A stretch of DNA of 64,000 nucleotides, taken from Butyrivibrio fibrisolvens. Its GTDB lineage: Bacteria > Bacillota > Clostridia > Lachnospirales > Lachnospiraceae. The translations under genes and the position numbers were made by a program. The notes below the pieces were generated by a model. It ran no database searches. It had not been told where the DNA came from and saw nothing but the letters and a program-made list of their open reading frames with translations. Every line of letters begins with the position of its first letter. The first letter of the stretch is position 1. The stretch spans positions 3,720,001-3,784,000 of the forward strand of contig NZ_CP146963.1 in NCBI RefSeq assembly GCF_037113525.1, read 5' to 3'. This document shows positions 34,279-43,061 of the stretch, piece after piece.

Positions 34279-35517
34279 TTACTTAACAGGTGATCCGCAC
34301 TGCATGCAGAAAAGTGCGCCCTGCTCAAGTTTAGCTCCGCACTGCTGGCAGAATGCAGGCTGCATCTTTACAGGTTCCTCTGCCTGAGGAGCTTCTATAG
34401 AAGCATCAATTGTGCCTACTGTATTATCTACAGTTTCAGCTACTTCAGGAGCCTTTTCAGATAAATCTTCTGTTACAGATTCCTTAGCTTCTTCAAAATT
34501 TACAGGAGCTTCTACAACAGGTTCAGCTGCCGCACTAAAAGCAGGCTCTGCAAAAACTGGTTCAGGAGCTGGTACCGGAACTGGTTCTGGAGCAGGAGCT
34601 GGTTCAGGAGCTTCTGTTACAAAGCTGTTCTGAGGCTGCTCGTTAAAAGAAGGTGCCTGCTGGAAATCATTCTGTGGTGCAAACTGCTGATCGCTCATAG
34701 GAGCCGGCTGACCAAATCCGCCCTGTGGTCCACCAAACTGAGGGCCTTCCATAGGCTGTCCGAAACCACCCTGAGGTGCGAACTGCTGATCATTCATAGG
34801 AGGCTGCTGGCCAAATCCGCCCTGTGGTGCGAACTGCTGATCATTCATAGGAGGCTGCTGGCCAAATCCGCCCTGTGGTCCACCAAACTGAGGACCTTCC
34901 ATAGGCTGCTGACCAAATCCACCCTGAGGTGCAAACTGCTGATATGAAGGATCCATAGCAGGAGCATTCTTAGCTTCTCTCTTCATTCTGCCCTTCTCAA
35001 TGATAGACTGAATGATGAAGATGAGATACATCATAGGAAGCTGGAATACAAGTACGCTGTAGAAATATCCAAATGGAGCAAGCTCAAGAGCCTTCTGCTC
35101 TACTGTAAATCCAAAACCGAAGAAGAACTGTCCTGCAACAAGGATGATGATAGGAATGATTGAAAGTGCAGAAATCTTTCTAAGTTTAGGGAATGTCAGT
35201 ACTGCAAGAAGAATAGGCATTACTAACATAAATGCAAAGATCATTACTGTAACTGCCACATTACGGTCATCAAGGAATCTTCCTGCAAGGCCGAGATATG
35301 AAGCTGCATTATCAGGGAAAACATTAAGCAGGTTATCAAGCTTAAAGTAGTCTGAATTATACTTTACAGTATCTTTATAAACCGGAAGGAAGAACATTGC
35401 TGTAAGAAGTATTCCTGTGATGAACATAAATACTTCAACAATAGTTGATAATCTGATCCCCTTCTTAGGTGGTGCAGCCTGAACCTGCTGCTGGTTTTGA
35501 ATATCTTTCTTTTTCAT
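34279..35517 (-). CDS. Membrane protein with tandem Gln/Pro/Gly-rich repeats and C-terminal zinc ribbon
   Basis: A 412-residue protein of unknown function. Residues 20-175 contain about four membrane helices. Residues about 190-285 are tandem repeats of about 17 residues built on QQFAPQGGFGQQPPMND and an interspersed MEGPQFGGPQGGFGQ variant. An acidic, Pro/Glu/Ala-rich spacer follows, and the end FCQQCGAKLEQGALFCMQCG is a double-CxxC zinc ribbon. The long disordered tail is probably cytoplasmic. The nearly identical DNA repeats may change in number between strains. Confidence 0.75.
   Translation of the reverse strand: MKKKDIQNQQQVQAAPPKKGIRLSTIVEVFMFITGILLTAMFFLPVYKDTVKYNSDYFKLDNLLNVFPDNAASYLGLAGRFLDDRNVAVTVMIFAFMLVMPILLAVLTFPKLRKISALSIIPIIILVAGQFFFGFGFTVEQKALELAPFGYFYSVLVFQLPMMYLIFIIQSIIEKGRMKREAKNAPAMDPSYQQFAPQGGFGQQPMEGPQFGGPQGGFGQQPPMNDQQFAPQGGFGQQPPMNDQQFAPQGGFGQPMEGPQFGGPQGGFGQPAPMSDQQFAPQNDFQQAPSFNEQPQNSFVTEAPEPAPAPEPVPVPAPEPVFAEPAFSAAAEPVVEAPVNFEEAKESVTEDLSEKAPEVAETVDNTVGTIDASIEAPQAEEPVKMQPAFCQQCGAKLEQGALFCMQCGSPVK
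34675..34945. repeat. In-frame tandem repeat, about 51-bp unit
   Basis: Repeats of about 51 bp encode the QQFAPQGGFGQ units of the surrounding gene. Two adjacent copies near 34770-34870 are almost identical at the DNA level. Because the unit length is a multiple of three, gain or loss of copies would keep the reading frame. Confidence 0.75.
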
Positions 35518-35681
35518 ACTTTAATCTCCTTTTATTCTTGAAAGCATTACAATGCTTCAATTTTTCGTAAAAACTCTATGAACTATTATACCTCTATCAT
35601 GCTTAAAACAAACATAAAAAATGATGAAATGTCGATTTTATTGGATGAAATTCCAAGCTCAAAATATGAGCTTAATGTCTT

Positions 35682-36461
35682 TTATAAAAAGAGAATAGAC
35701 AGATGCCAGACTATTACAGCAGTTACCATATATGCAGTCTCCTGAATACACAGATACCACCCTTCTGTATCTCCTGTAATGCCTCCAAGCTGCTTTGAAG
35801 TCCTGTGTATATAATAGATATACACAAGAACTGAACAGATCAAAAAGCCAAGAGCCGTCTTCCAGTTTGCTATAAACATAAAGATAAATATAACTATAGC
35901 CTGACAGGCAAGTATCCCTGCTGCCATATTTCTGTTGGAATCCTTGATAAAAGACTGAAGAGTTCCCTCTGCCTTAGCACTCTTTAAAGTAACTGCAGCA
36001 AGGCCGCTTAAGCTTCTGGCAAGGATGAAAGCTGCAAAAATGCAATAAAACTGCCTTCTTACGCAAACCTCAAATGCCTGATGTGAAAATCCCAAATATA
36101 TAAGAAGAAGTATTACAAATCTGAGAATCCCGAAAGCTCCAACATGAGGGTCTTTCATTATCTCAAGCTTTTTTTCCTTGTTCTGAAAAGAGCAGAAGGC
36201 ATCTGCTGTGTCTATGAAACCGTCTGCATGTATGCCACCTGTAACCATAAGCGGAATAGCAATAAAGATACAGGCTTTGAGCATACTAGAAGCATAAACG
36301 CTCCTTCCAAGGATCCATAACAGATATTCAATTATACCTATGATAAGACCTACAACAGGAAAGAAGCATATAGCATACCTCATATCCTTCTCTTTCCATT
36401 CGAACTGCGGCATTGGAATTCTTGAATACATGGAAATTGCTATAGCCAAACTTCTAAGCAT
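35682..36461 (-). CDS. cobS: Adenosylcobinamide-GDP ribazoletransferase (cobalamin synthase)
   Basis: A polytopic membrane enzyme of 259 residues that joins adenosylcobinamide-GDP and alpha-ribazole in the last steps of vitamin B12 assembly. The signature GGIHADGFIDTADAFCS and LEIMKDPHVGAFG are intact, with about six hydrophobic helices. It starts 12 bp after the HAD phosphatase gene and is surely co-transcribed with it. Other B12 genes are not in this window, and no cobalamin riboswitch was seen upstream. Confidence 0.93.
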   Translation of the reverse strand: MLRSLAIAISMYSRIPMPQFEWKEKDMRYAICFFPVVGLIIGIIEYLLWILGRSVYASSMLKACIFIAIPLMVTGGIHADGFIDTADAFCSFQNKEKKLEIMKDPHVGAFGILRFVILLLIYLGFSHQAFEVCVRRQFYCIFAAFILARSLSGLAAVTLKSAKAEGTLQSFIKDSNRNMAAGILACQAIVIFIFMFIANWKTALGFLICSVLVYIYYIHRTSKQLGGITGDTEGWYLCIQETAYMVTAVIVWHLSILFL

Positions 36462-36473
36462 AACTGCACCTCC

Positions 36474-37355
36474 CTACGAGTTAGCTCTGGTCTCCTCAAC
36501 GGACTTTATGTGCTCAGCTTCAAGCTTTTCATTTACTGCTGTTCTGTCTATGATGGCTTTAACCAGCTCATCTATCTCCGTGCCCTCATTATAATCTGCA
36601 GCAGCGAAGAACTTGATCCTGTTATCACGGATCATCTTGTAAACCTTGGTCTTATCTCCTGTTCCGGGATCATAGACACCAATAGAGTGTCCGCCAAGAG
36701 AATTAACAAGTCTCATACATGGAATATCTGTATCGCTGTCTCCGATATAAACCATATTTCTGAAAGGAACACGAAGGTCTTCAGGTTTATAGAACTCATT
36801 AACTCCCGGATCGTTGATATCAAGAACGCCCTTTTCGATCCTGAAAAGGAACTGGGTCTTGTTTGTATAATTAACAACAAAAGCAGGCCACTGTGCTATT
36901 CCTTTTTCATTATAGAAAAAAGAATTAGCATATATTCTTGTAAAGGAATCAGCCATAGCTGTTCCCTCGATCATCTCCTTAAGGCCTGATGAAATGATGT
37001 AATGCTCAACTATTACACCCTTTTGTCTGCCGTATTCTCTGATCCTTTCAAACCAGGTCTCAACTCCGGGAAATACCTTAACTTTAGAGCCATACTCTGC
37101 AAGCTTATCTTTATTGAAGATCAGCTTGCCTTCTGCTTCCTGTACCATCTTAAACATGTATGCAAGGTTCACATCCATATCATTTTGCTCTGCAAGATCA
37201 TTGGTATCCTTCCAGAACTGAGCCACATCATATCCAACTGACTGGATGTATCCCTGAGCCTGCATATCATCAGGAGACAGAGTCTTATCAAAGTCATAAC
37301 ATATTGCCACTACAGGCAGATTTTCTTTTGATTTTCTATTATATTTAATATCCAT
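36474..37355 (-). CDS. HAD-family hydrolase
   Basis: A 293-residue haloacid-dehalogenase-type phosphatase. Motif I is VVAICYDFDKTLS, motif II lies in EHYIISSGL, and the C-terminal acidic motif is YIGDSDTDIPCM. The substrate is unknown. It lies 12 bp upstream of cobS in one operon, so a role in removing the phosphate of an alpha-ribazole or cobalamin intermediate can be imagined, but relatives of this protein also occur without cobS. AAAGGTATACT precedes the ATG. Confidence 0.85.
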   Translation of the reverse strand: MDIKYNRKSKENLPVVAICYDFDKTLSPDDMQAQGYIQSVGYDVAQFWKDTNDLAEQNDMDVNLAYMFKMVQEAEGKLIFNKDKLAEYGSKVKVFPGVETWFERIREYGRQKGVIVEHYIISSGLKEMIEGTAMADSFTRIYANSFFYNEKGIAQWPAFVVNYTNKTQFLFRIEKGVLDINDPGVNEFYKPEDLRVPFRNMVYIGDSDTDIPCMRLVNSLGGHSIGVYDPGTGDKTKVYKMIRDNRIKFFAAADYNEGTEIDELVKAIIDRTAVNEKLEAEHIKSVEETRANS

Positions 37356-37592
37356 AGTATACCTTTACGAAACTTTTGTTTTGATACGTGAATCGCCCAA
37401 AAAATTTTATGCAATTCTTCCTGTTAACAAGTATATCATATTTGAATATTCATAACACACAGCAAATACGAGTTTCAATAATTATCATGAATCCTCATCA
37501 GTCTAAATCATCGCTCTCCATACAATTATCTTGATTCAAGAACTTATTGATTACATATTCATTCAGATACTGGATCATTTACTCAAAAAGCA

Positions 37593-38159
37593 TTACGCTG
37601 CAGATTTACTTTGAATGTAACAAAGACAAGCCACTATAACATCCATACCAAACAAAAATCCGCATATAGTATAGATAATACGTCTCTTTTTAGATATAAG
37701 ACCTGCATCTTCGAGGATATAATACACCGGAACAGATGATAATCCGGTTACAGCAATGCTTATTACATCCAGAATGTATAAGGCCATCGATAAAAGGATC
37801 ATAAAAATGAGCATCGTTCCGATCACTCCCACGAAGAAGATAACCGCATACGCAGGAATCTGTACAAGTCTCATTATCATCTGTAGTTTGGCAAGATCAA
37901 TAGCTTCACTTTCCGAATAATAATCATTGCCTTTTAAAATCTTTACAGTATAGATCAGTGTTAGAACAAACACCACAAATTCATATACCAATATGAATGC
38001 CAGTGGCACATACACATTATTATCAAAAATATTCTCGAATAGCCATGCCGCATTTTGACTAAATATAAGACATAACAACACTGCTATCAGATATGCAAAG
38101 ACACTGTCCAATATGATCAATCGCTTGATCATATTATAATTTGTATTCTTTTTAGACAT
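37593..38159 (-). CDS. Hypothetical membrane protein
   Basis: A protein of about 188 residues with four to five hydrophobic helices and no family I recognise. I choose the ATG at 38159 (MSKKNTNYNMIKRLIILDSV); a TTG sixteen codons earlier is possible, but neither has a strong ribosome site. It stands alone, with sparse intergenic DNA on both sides. Two charged loops (about residues 75-90 and 155-165) separate the helix pairs. Confidence 0.55.
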   Translation of the reverse strand: MSKKNTNYNMIKRLIILDSVFAYLIAVLLCLIFSQNAAWLFENIFDNNVYVPLAFILVYEFVVFVLTLIYTVKILKGNDYYSESEAIDLAKLQMIMRLVQIPAYAVIFFVGVIGTMLIFMILLSMALYILDVISIAVTGLSSVPVYYILEDAGLISKKRRIIYTICGFLFGMDVIVACLCYIQSKSAA

Positions 38160-38608
38160 TTTCAACCGTTTAACCTTTCCCACAATTGATTTCAATAAAT
38201 TTTTCAAGTTCCATATCTGGTATTCCTGTTTTAACTAAAATGCCAGTTGTTTAATATTATACTCGTTAACTCATCAGCCTGTTAGAGCATCTGACGAACC
38301 GCACTATTTATCCGACGTATGACATTTTCGGGACTAAGCATAATTTTTTGATCGTTAAACGACATTTTCAGAATGGTACATACCATTTATAATCGTCAAA
38401 CAACATAAAAAAATCATAACATTTTTAAGCCATCAAAGATCTTTTTTCACATATCAAATCTTTTTTTGCGAAACTTCCCACGAAACTTGCGTAAGGTAAT
38501 TTACAAGCACAAAAGACATGTTAAAATGAAACAAGCTTAAGCGGTTAACTATATTGGGTTTTTATATTAATTCTTTTATTTAGCGCGCCTGCGCAGAAAG
38601 AGGTGACT
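38160..38608. other. Intergenic region with repeated operator-like sites before the GH13 gene
   Basis: GATCGTTAAACGACAT (38352-38367) recurs with a few changes as AATCGTCAAACAACAT (38393-38408), 41 bp later. Between them is a perfect inverted repeat, ATGGTA-CA-TACCAT (38375-38388). The region holds the promoters of the GH13 gene and of the divergent membrane protein. No reading frame is credible. Confidence 0.5.
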
Positions 38609-40162
38609 ATGCCTAAGTGGCTTAATGACGCAGTTTTCTATGAAATTTATCCTCAGTCATTCTATGATACTAATGCTGACGGAATCGGTGATATAAACGG
38701 AATCATCCAAAAGCTTGATTATATCAAGAGCCTTGGATGTAATGCTCTGTGGATCAATCCCTGCTACGACTCTCCATTTAAGGATGCAGGTTATGATGTA
38801 AGAGATTATAAGAAGGTTGCTCCAAGATACGGAACTAACGAAGACCTTTATAACCTTTTTAAGATAGCTCACGAAAAGGGCATCCGCGTACTTCTTGACC
38901 TTGTTCCCGGACACACATCAGAAGAACACGAGTGGTTCAAAGAAAGTGCAAAGCCTGAAAGAAACGAGTATTCAGACCGTTATGTATGGACCAAGTCTGT
39001 ATGGCAGGGAATCGGCAATCATCCTTATATTGCCGGTGACAGCGACAGAGACGGCGTATACATGCTCAACTTCTTCAAGTGCCAGCCAGCTCTTAACTAC
39101 GGCTTCCTTAACAGAACCGAGGACTGGCAGATGGCTCCTGATGCTCCTGCTTGCCTTGCTACAAGGCAGGCTCTCAAAGATATCATGAGATTCTGGCTTG
39201 ATCACGGATGCGACGGCTTCCGCGTAGATATGGCAGATTCTCTGGTCAAAGAAGATGATGAAGTAAAGTCAGCTACAAGCGCAATCTGGGCTGATATTAA
39301 TGAAATGCTGGCTAAAGACTATCCTGAAGCTGCCATGGTATCTGAGTGGTGCAATCCCACATCCGCTCTTAACCTTGCTCACTTCGACATGGACTTCTAT
39401 CTCGACCATCATTACAACGGTTACAACACACTTGTACGTGACTACGAGACAGACGGCGGTGACCACAGCTTCTTTAAATGCGGAGCAGGCGGCGACATCA
39501 TGCGTTTCCTTGATGATTACCTTCCCAAATATAATAATACAAAAGGTAATGGTTATATAAGCTTCTTTACCTGTAACCATGACACTCCTAGAGAAACAGC
39601 TTCTCTTTCAATCAGAGAACTTAAACTTGCTTATTCCTTCTTCTTCACTATGCCCGGAGTTCCATTCCTCTACTACGGCGACGAGATTGGAATGAAATAC
39701 ATAAAAGGCCAGCCCACCAAAGAAGGCGGCTTCCAGCGCACAGGTTCAAGAACACCTATGCAGTGGACAACCGGCAAGAACCTCGGTTTCTCAGAAGCAG
39801 AAAGCGATAAGCTCTACCTTCCTGTAGATAAAGCAGATGATGCTCCAACAGTTGAAAGTGCAGAAAAAGATCCTGAATCTCTCATCCACACAGTAAGAGA
39901 TATCATAGCTTTAAGACATAAAGAAGATGACCTCAAAGCAGACGGAAGCTTCGAAGTCATCTATGCAGAAAAAGAGAAATTCCCTTTTGTATATAAGAGA
40001 GGAAATCTCATCATCGCAGTTAACCCTTCCGAAAAAGAAGTTACTGCTCCTCTTAATGGAGCAAAGGCTACAGATGCCATCTACAAGATAGGAAAAGCTC
40101 TTATTTCAGAATCAGGCGATAACATTGTTATAGGACCACAGTCATTTGTGATCTTTAAATAA
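38609..40162 (+). CDS. GH13 alpha-glucosidase (alpha-amylase family)
   Basis: A 517-residue cytoplasmic GH13 enzyme acting on alpha-glucosides. The catalytic triad is visible: Asp in GFRVDMAD, Glu in VSEWCN and Asp in CNHDTPRE; DLVPGHTSEEHEWF matches the conserved region I. The general layout suits oligo-1,6-glucosidase, alpha-glucosidase or trehalose-modifying relatives; I cannot separate these. I use the ATG at 38609 behind AGAAAGAGGTG; a GTG two codons earlier is the alternative. It is a single-gene unit ended by a strong terminator. Confidence 0.88.
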   Translation: MPKWLNDAVFYEIYPQSFYDTNADGIGDINGIIQKLDYIKSLGCNALWINPCYDSPFKDAGYDVRDYKKVAPRYGTNEDLYNLFKIAHEKGIRVLLDLVPGHTSEEHEWFKESAKPERNEYSDRYVWTKSVWQGIGNHPYIAGDSDRDGVYMLNFFKCQPALNYGFLNRTEDWQMAPDAPACLATRQALKDIMRFWLDHGCDGFRVDMADSLVKEDDEVKSATSAIWADINEMLAKDYPEAAMVSEWCNPTSALNLAHFDMDFYLDHHYNGYNTLVRDYETDGGDHSFFKCGAGGDIMRFLDDYLPKYNNTKGNGYISFFTCNHDTPRETASLSIRELKLAYSFFFTMPGVPFLYYGDEIGMKYIKGQPTKEGGFQRTGSRTPMQWTTGKNLGFSEAESDKLYLPVDKADDAPTVESAEKDPESLIHTVRDIIALRHKEDDLKADGSFEVIYAEKEKFPFVYKRGNLIIAVNPSEKEVTAPLNGAKATDAIYKIGKALISESGDNIVIGPQSFVIFK

Positions 40163-40198
40163 AAACAAACGTTCAGAAATTCTTCATTCTTCAAAGTA

Positions 40199-40232
40199 TA
40201 AGAAGGTCTTCGTTAAGAAGGCCTTCTTTTTG
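40199..40232 (+). terminator. Terminator of the GH13 gene
   Basis: AGAAGGTCTTC pairs with GAAGGCCTTCT around a short loop, followed by TTTT. It lies about 37 bp after the stop codon. Confidence 0.85.
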
Positions 40233-40276
40233 TGTAGGGGGTGCGTATGGATTCGCACGTTTTGTGGAATTATATT

Positions 40277-40310
40277 TTAAAATCGCATTGTGGAGGGATA
40301 GCGATTTTAA
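40277..40310 (-). terminator. Hairpin after the HtrA-like gene
   Basis: AAAATCGC and GCGATTTT pair around a 14-base loop about 45 bp downstream of the protease stop codon. The following sequence is AT-rich rather than a clean T-run, so it is a probable rather than certain terminator. Confidence 0.5.
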
Positions 40311-40353
40311 GCAAATTTATATTATTGGACTTTTTAGCTTTGCCTTGGTTTTA

Positions 40354-42009
40354 TTATCCGCCAAATGAAAATCCTGAACCGCCGCCATAATTTCCCTGCG
40401 GTGAATCATACTCTTGCTCAGACTGTGATTCATTACCCTGAGAATCAAATCCCTGTTGCGGCTGTGATTCATGTTCCGATTCTGAACCAGACTGACCAGG
40501 CATTCCAAAGCTATAACCCTGGTTGTTATCATCACCACTTGATGATGAGCCTGACAGCTCAGATGCATTATCAAGCGTTACTTCAATATCTACATACTGA
40601 TACTGACCGTTAACTCTTCTAAGAACAGTTACAGTAACTGTGTCTCCTTCTGCATAGTAAGACATAATACTTGTAAGGTCAGCTGCAGATGTTATGTCAT
40701 TTCCATCAAAAGATGTTATAAGATCTCCTGCTTCAATTCCAGCCTTATCTGCTGCACTTCCTTCGCTTACTGCTGCAACATAGGCTCCGTCTATTCCTGT
40801 AGGAGTCATTACAGATACGCCCAAAGCACCTTTCTGCGCTTCCGCAACTGTAATCTTAGTATCTTCATTCATAAGATCATTGATAAGATCTATTACATCA
40901 GAAATTGGAATCGCAAATCCCATTCCTTCTACTGTTGTAGCACCAATCTTACTTGATGTAACTCCAATTACTTCACCTGCACTATTTAAAAGTGCTCCAC
41001 CAGAGTTACCAGGGTTAATTGCTGCATCTGTCTGTATGAAAGTATTGGTCTCGCCATCTTCTGTCTCTATCTCTCTACCAAGTGCACTGATAACACCCGT
41101 TGTAACTGACTGACCATAGCCAAGAGCATTACCAATAGCTATAGCACTCTCGCCAACTGTAAGTGAATTAGAATCACCAAGTGTAGCAATGCTTATAGAA
41201 CTAAGCGTATCTTCAGAAAGATCCTCAAGCTCTACAGCAATCACAGCTATATCAACAGAAGATTCTGTTCCCTTAAGATACGCCGTAGCACTGCTACCAT
41301 CTACAAATGAAACTTCCATGGAATTCGCATCTGCTATTACATGATTATTAGTAACAATGATAAGCTCCGTATCACTCTTAGCGATAATTATTCCAGATCC
41401 TGCTCCTTCAGACTCCTGCTGATAAGACTGCCCGAAGAAATCTGTTGTTGTAGTTGTAGCCTTTATATTTATAGATACGATCGAAGGCATTACAGAAGCC
41501 ACAACACTGGTAACATCTGTCGTAACGACCTGAGTATTACTTGTAGTCGTAACCTTGATCTCAGAATCCGACGAATCAGTATCTGTGTTAGTTGCAGCTA
41601 TGCTATAAGAAGTATTTGACCCATCATTAAGTGAAAGAGTTGTAAAATTCGAAGCTCCATAAATACCTGCTCCCGTACAAACTCCAAACACCGCTGCAAG
41701 CGCAAGTGCTCCTGCAATCTTTCCAGTCATCTTACCTTTTCTCTGCGCTTTTGCTTTCTTTCTCGCTTCTTTTTTAGCTGCTCTTCTGGCTTTTCTGTTT
41801 TCTTTCTTGATATCAGACTTTATAGTATTCGCATCATTTTCATTTTTATCACAATTAACTGCTTCATCAGTTACAGCATTTATCTTTTCATTAGCTACAT
41901 CTTTTACATTCTCATTCGCAATATAACTTACATCCTGCACATTCAATCCATCACCACTGTTCTGAACTGCATCATTATTAACATTTCTGAGGATTTCATC
42001 ACCATTCAT
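40354..42009 (-). CDS. HtrA/DegP-like membrane-anchored serine protease with PDZ domain
   Basis: A 551-residue protein-quality protease. It has an acidic then basic cytoplasmic N terminus (residues 1-92), one membrane helix (about 95-117), a trypsin-like domain with His in TNNHVI, Asp in SSVDIAVIA and Ser in NPGNSGGALL, and a PDZ domain (about 390-480, GALGVSVMT...AGIEAGDLITSFDG). The tail from about 490 is a Ser/Gln/Gly-rich low-complexity stretch. The protease faces outward and handles misfolded exported proteins. AAAGAGGTAGAG precedes the ATG. Confidence 0.93.
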   Translation of the reverse strand: MNGDEILRNVNNDAVQNSGDGLNVQDVSYIANENVKDVANEKINAVTDEAVNCDKNENDANTIKSDIKKENRKARRAAKKEARKKAKAQRKGKMTGKIAGALALAAVFGVCTGAGIYGASNFTTLSLNDGSNTSYSIAATNTDTDSSDSEIKVTTTSNTQVVTTDVTSVVASVMPSIVSINIKATTTTTDFFGQSYQQESEGAGSGIIIAKSDTELIIVTNNHVIADANSMEVSFVDGSSATAYLKGTESSVDIAVIAVELEDLSEDTLSSISIATLGDSNSLTVGESAIAIGNALGYGQSVTTGVISALGREIETEDGETNTFIQTDAAINPGNSGGALLNSAGEVIGVTSSKIGATTVEGMGFAIPISDVIDLINDLMNEDTKITVAEAQKGALGVSVMTPTGIDGAYVAAVSEGSAADKAGIEAGDLITSFDGNDITSAADLTSIMSYYAEGDTVTVTVLRRVNGQYQYVDIEVTLDNASELSGSSSSGDDNNQGYSFGMPGQSGSESEHESQPQQGFDSQGNESQSEQEYDSPQGNYGGGSGFSFGG

Positions 42010-42202
42010 CTCTCTACCTCTTTCCGAGCTTTTAAAGCTCTGTATGATTGATAATCTAACTTTTTAAACCTGTTTCATATTGCTCTATAGAACTCTTGCA
42101 TCAAGCTTGCCTTTAGCTCTTGTGCTTTTATGGCTTTAGTTTAGATTTGAATTGTGATGAAATTGTGTTTTATTTATGCTCAAATTGTGTTTACTTTCTT
42201 AT

Positions 42203-42248
42203 AAAAAAATAAAGCATTCCTTGACTATTTATAAATCAAGAAATGCTT
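42203..42248 (-). terminator. Terminator facing the HtrA gene from the folA side
   Basis: On the minus strand AAGCATTTCTTGA pairs with TCAAGGAATGCTT around an 11-base loop, followed by TTTATTTTTTT. It is suited to ending the thyA-EAL-folA transcript, although the long palindrome lies between it and folA. Confidence 0.75.
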
Positions 42249-42317
42249 ATATCTACAACTTTTTCAACCGTTTAAAATAAACGTTTAGCTTTTTGATGGT
42301 TGTACGACAACTTAGGA

Positions 42318-42486
42318 TTCAAGACTGTTATAAATATAATCATAGGCCGATTTTGAAAATAACCCGGATTTTTCTTAGTGTCTTTGGAGCGTAAGTACTG
42401 CGTGTTCACGGAAGCGGAAAAGACACTTAGAAAAATCCGGGTTATTTTCACATGAGGCTTATGATTATATTTGTAACAGTCTTGAA
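42318..42486. repeat. 169-bp interrupted palindrome
   Basis: Two arms of about 68 bases (42318-42385 and 42419-42486) are inverted copies with about eight mismatches, around a GC-rich loop of about 32 bases. The core GAAAATAACCCGGATTTTTC is perfect on both sides. The loop contains TACTGCGTGTT (42396-42406), whose complement occurs in the hairpin array at 30665. It lies just after the folA stop codon and shows no reading frame. Confidence 0.85.
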
Positions 42487-42528
42487 GGCACAGCCTACCC
42501 CATCAAAACCTACGCGTTTATTCGACTC

Positions 42529-43032
42529 TTACTTGCGGATCCACCTCTGGAATGTGTAGCAGTTATCGAAGTAGTACTGTTCGTCGCTTTCTTCTGCAAG
42601 TTCCCACTCAGGATCTTTTTCAAGATTAGGGAAGTATGCATCAGCTGTGAACTCCCTGTCAACCTTGGTAACAATACATGTATCCACATATGGAAGAAGC
42701 TGAGTATAAACGCTTGTGCCACCGATAACATATACATCGTTGGTATCATACTCTGAAGCTATCTTCAGTACCTCTTCAATGCTCCTTGCCATGATAGCAG
42801 TTCCTGTAGAAGTACTCTTAACCGTATAATCCGGATTTGCAGATAAGATGATATTGGTCCTTTGGTCAAGCGGAAGGCTGTTTGGGAATGTTGCAAGAGT
42901 CTTTCTTCCAAGTATTACAACCTTATTCTTGGTCTCATTACGGAACATCTTGTGATCAGCCGGAATGCTGATAAGAAGATTACCGCCGTATCCTATTGCC
43001 CAGTTATTATCTACTGCAACTATTGCTTTCAT
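42529..43032 (-). CDS. folA: Dihydrofolate reductase
   Basis: Reduces dihydrofolate to tetrahydrofolate with NADPH. The 167-residue protein has the opening IVAVDNNWAIGYGGNLLISIPADHKMF, the GRKT motif (VVILGRKTLATFP) and the nucleotide-binding VYVIGGTSVYTQLLP. It lies 29 bp after the EAL-domain gene and downstream of thyA, so the three probably share a transcript. Pairing with thyA makes sense because thymidylate synthase oxidises the folate that this enzyme restores. AGAGGACAGC precedes the ATG. Confidence 0.95.
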   Translation of the reverse strand: MKAIVAVDNNWAIGYGGNLLISIPADHKMFRNETKNKVVILGRKTLATFPNSLPLDQRTNIILSANPDYTVKSTSTGTAIMARSIEEVLKIASEYDTNDVYVIGGTSVYTQLLPYVDTCIVTKVDREFTADAYFPNLEKDPEWELAEESDEQYYFDNCYTFQRWIRK

Positions 43033-43061
43033 ATAAATGCTGTCCTCTTTTCTTTATATCT

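Noticed and set aside
34675..34945. Regularly spaced repeats resembling a CRISPR array
   Set aside because: The repeats are contiguous, without unique spacers, stay in frame and encode Gln/Pro/Gly-rich protein sequence inside a real gene.
35518..35681. Hairpin AAGCTCA/TGAGCTT after cobS as a terminator
   Set aside because: The stem is only seven bases long and no T-run follows on either strand.
38603..38608. GTG start two codons before the chosen GH13 start
   Set aside because: AGAGGTG serves as the ribosome site for the ATG at 38609, and the GTG itself lies inside that site.
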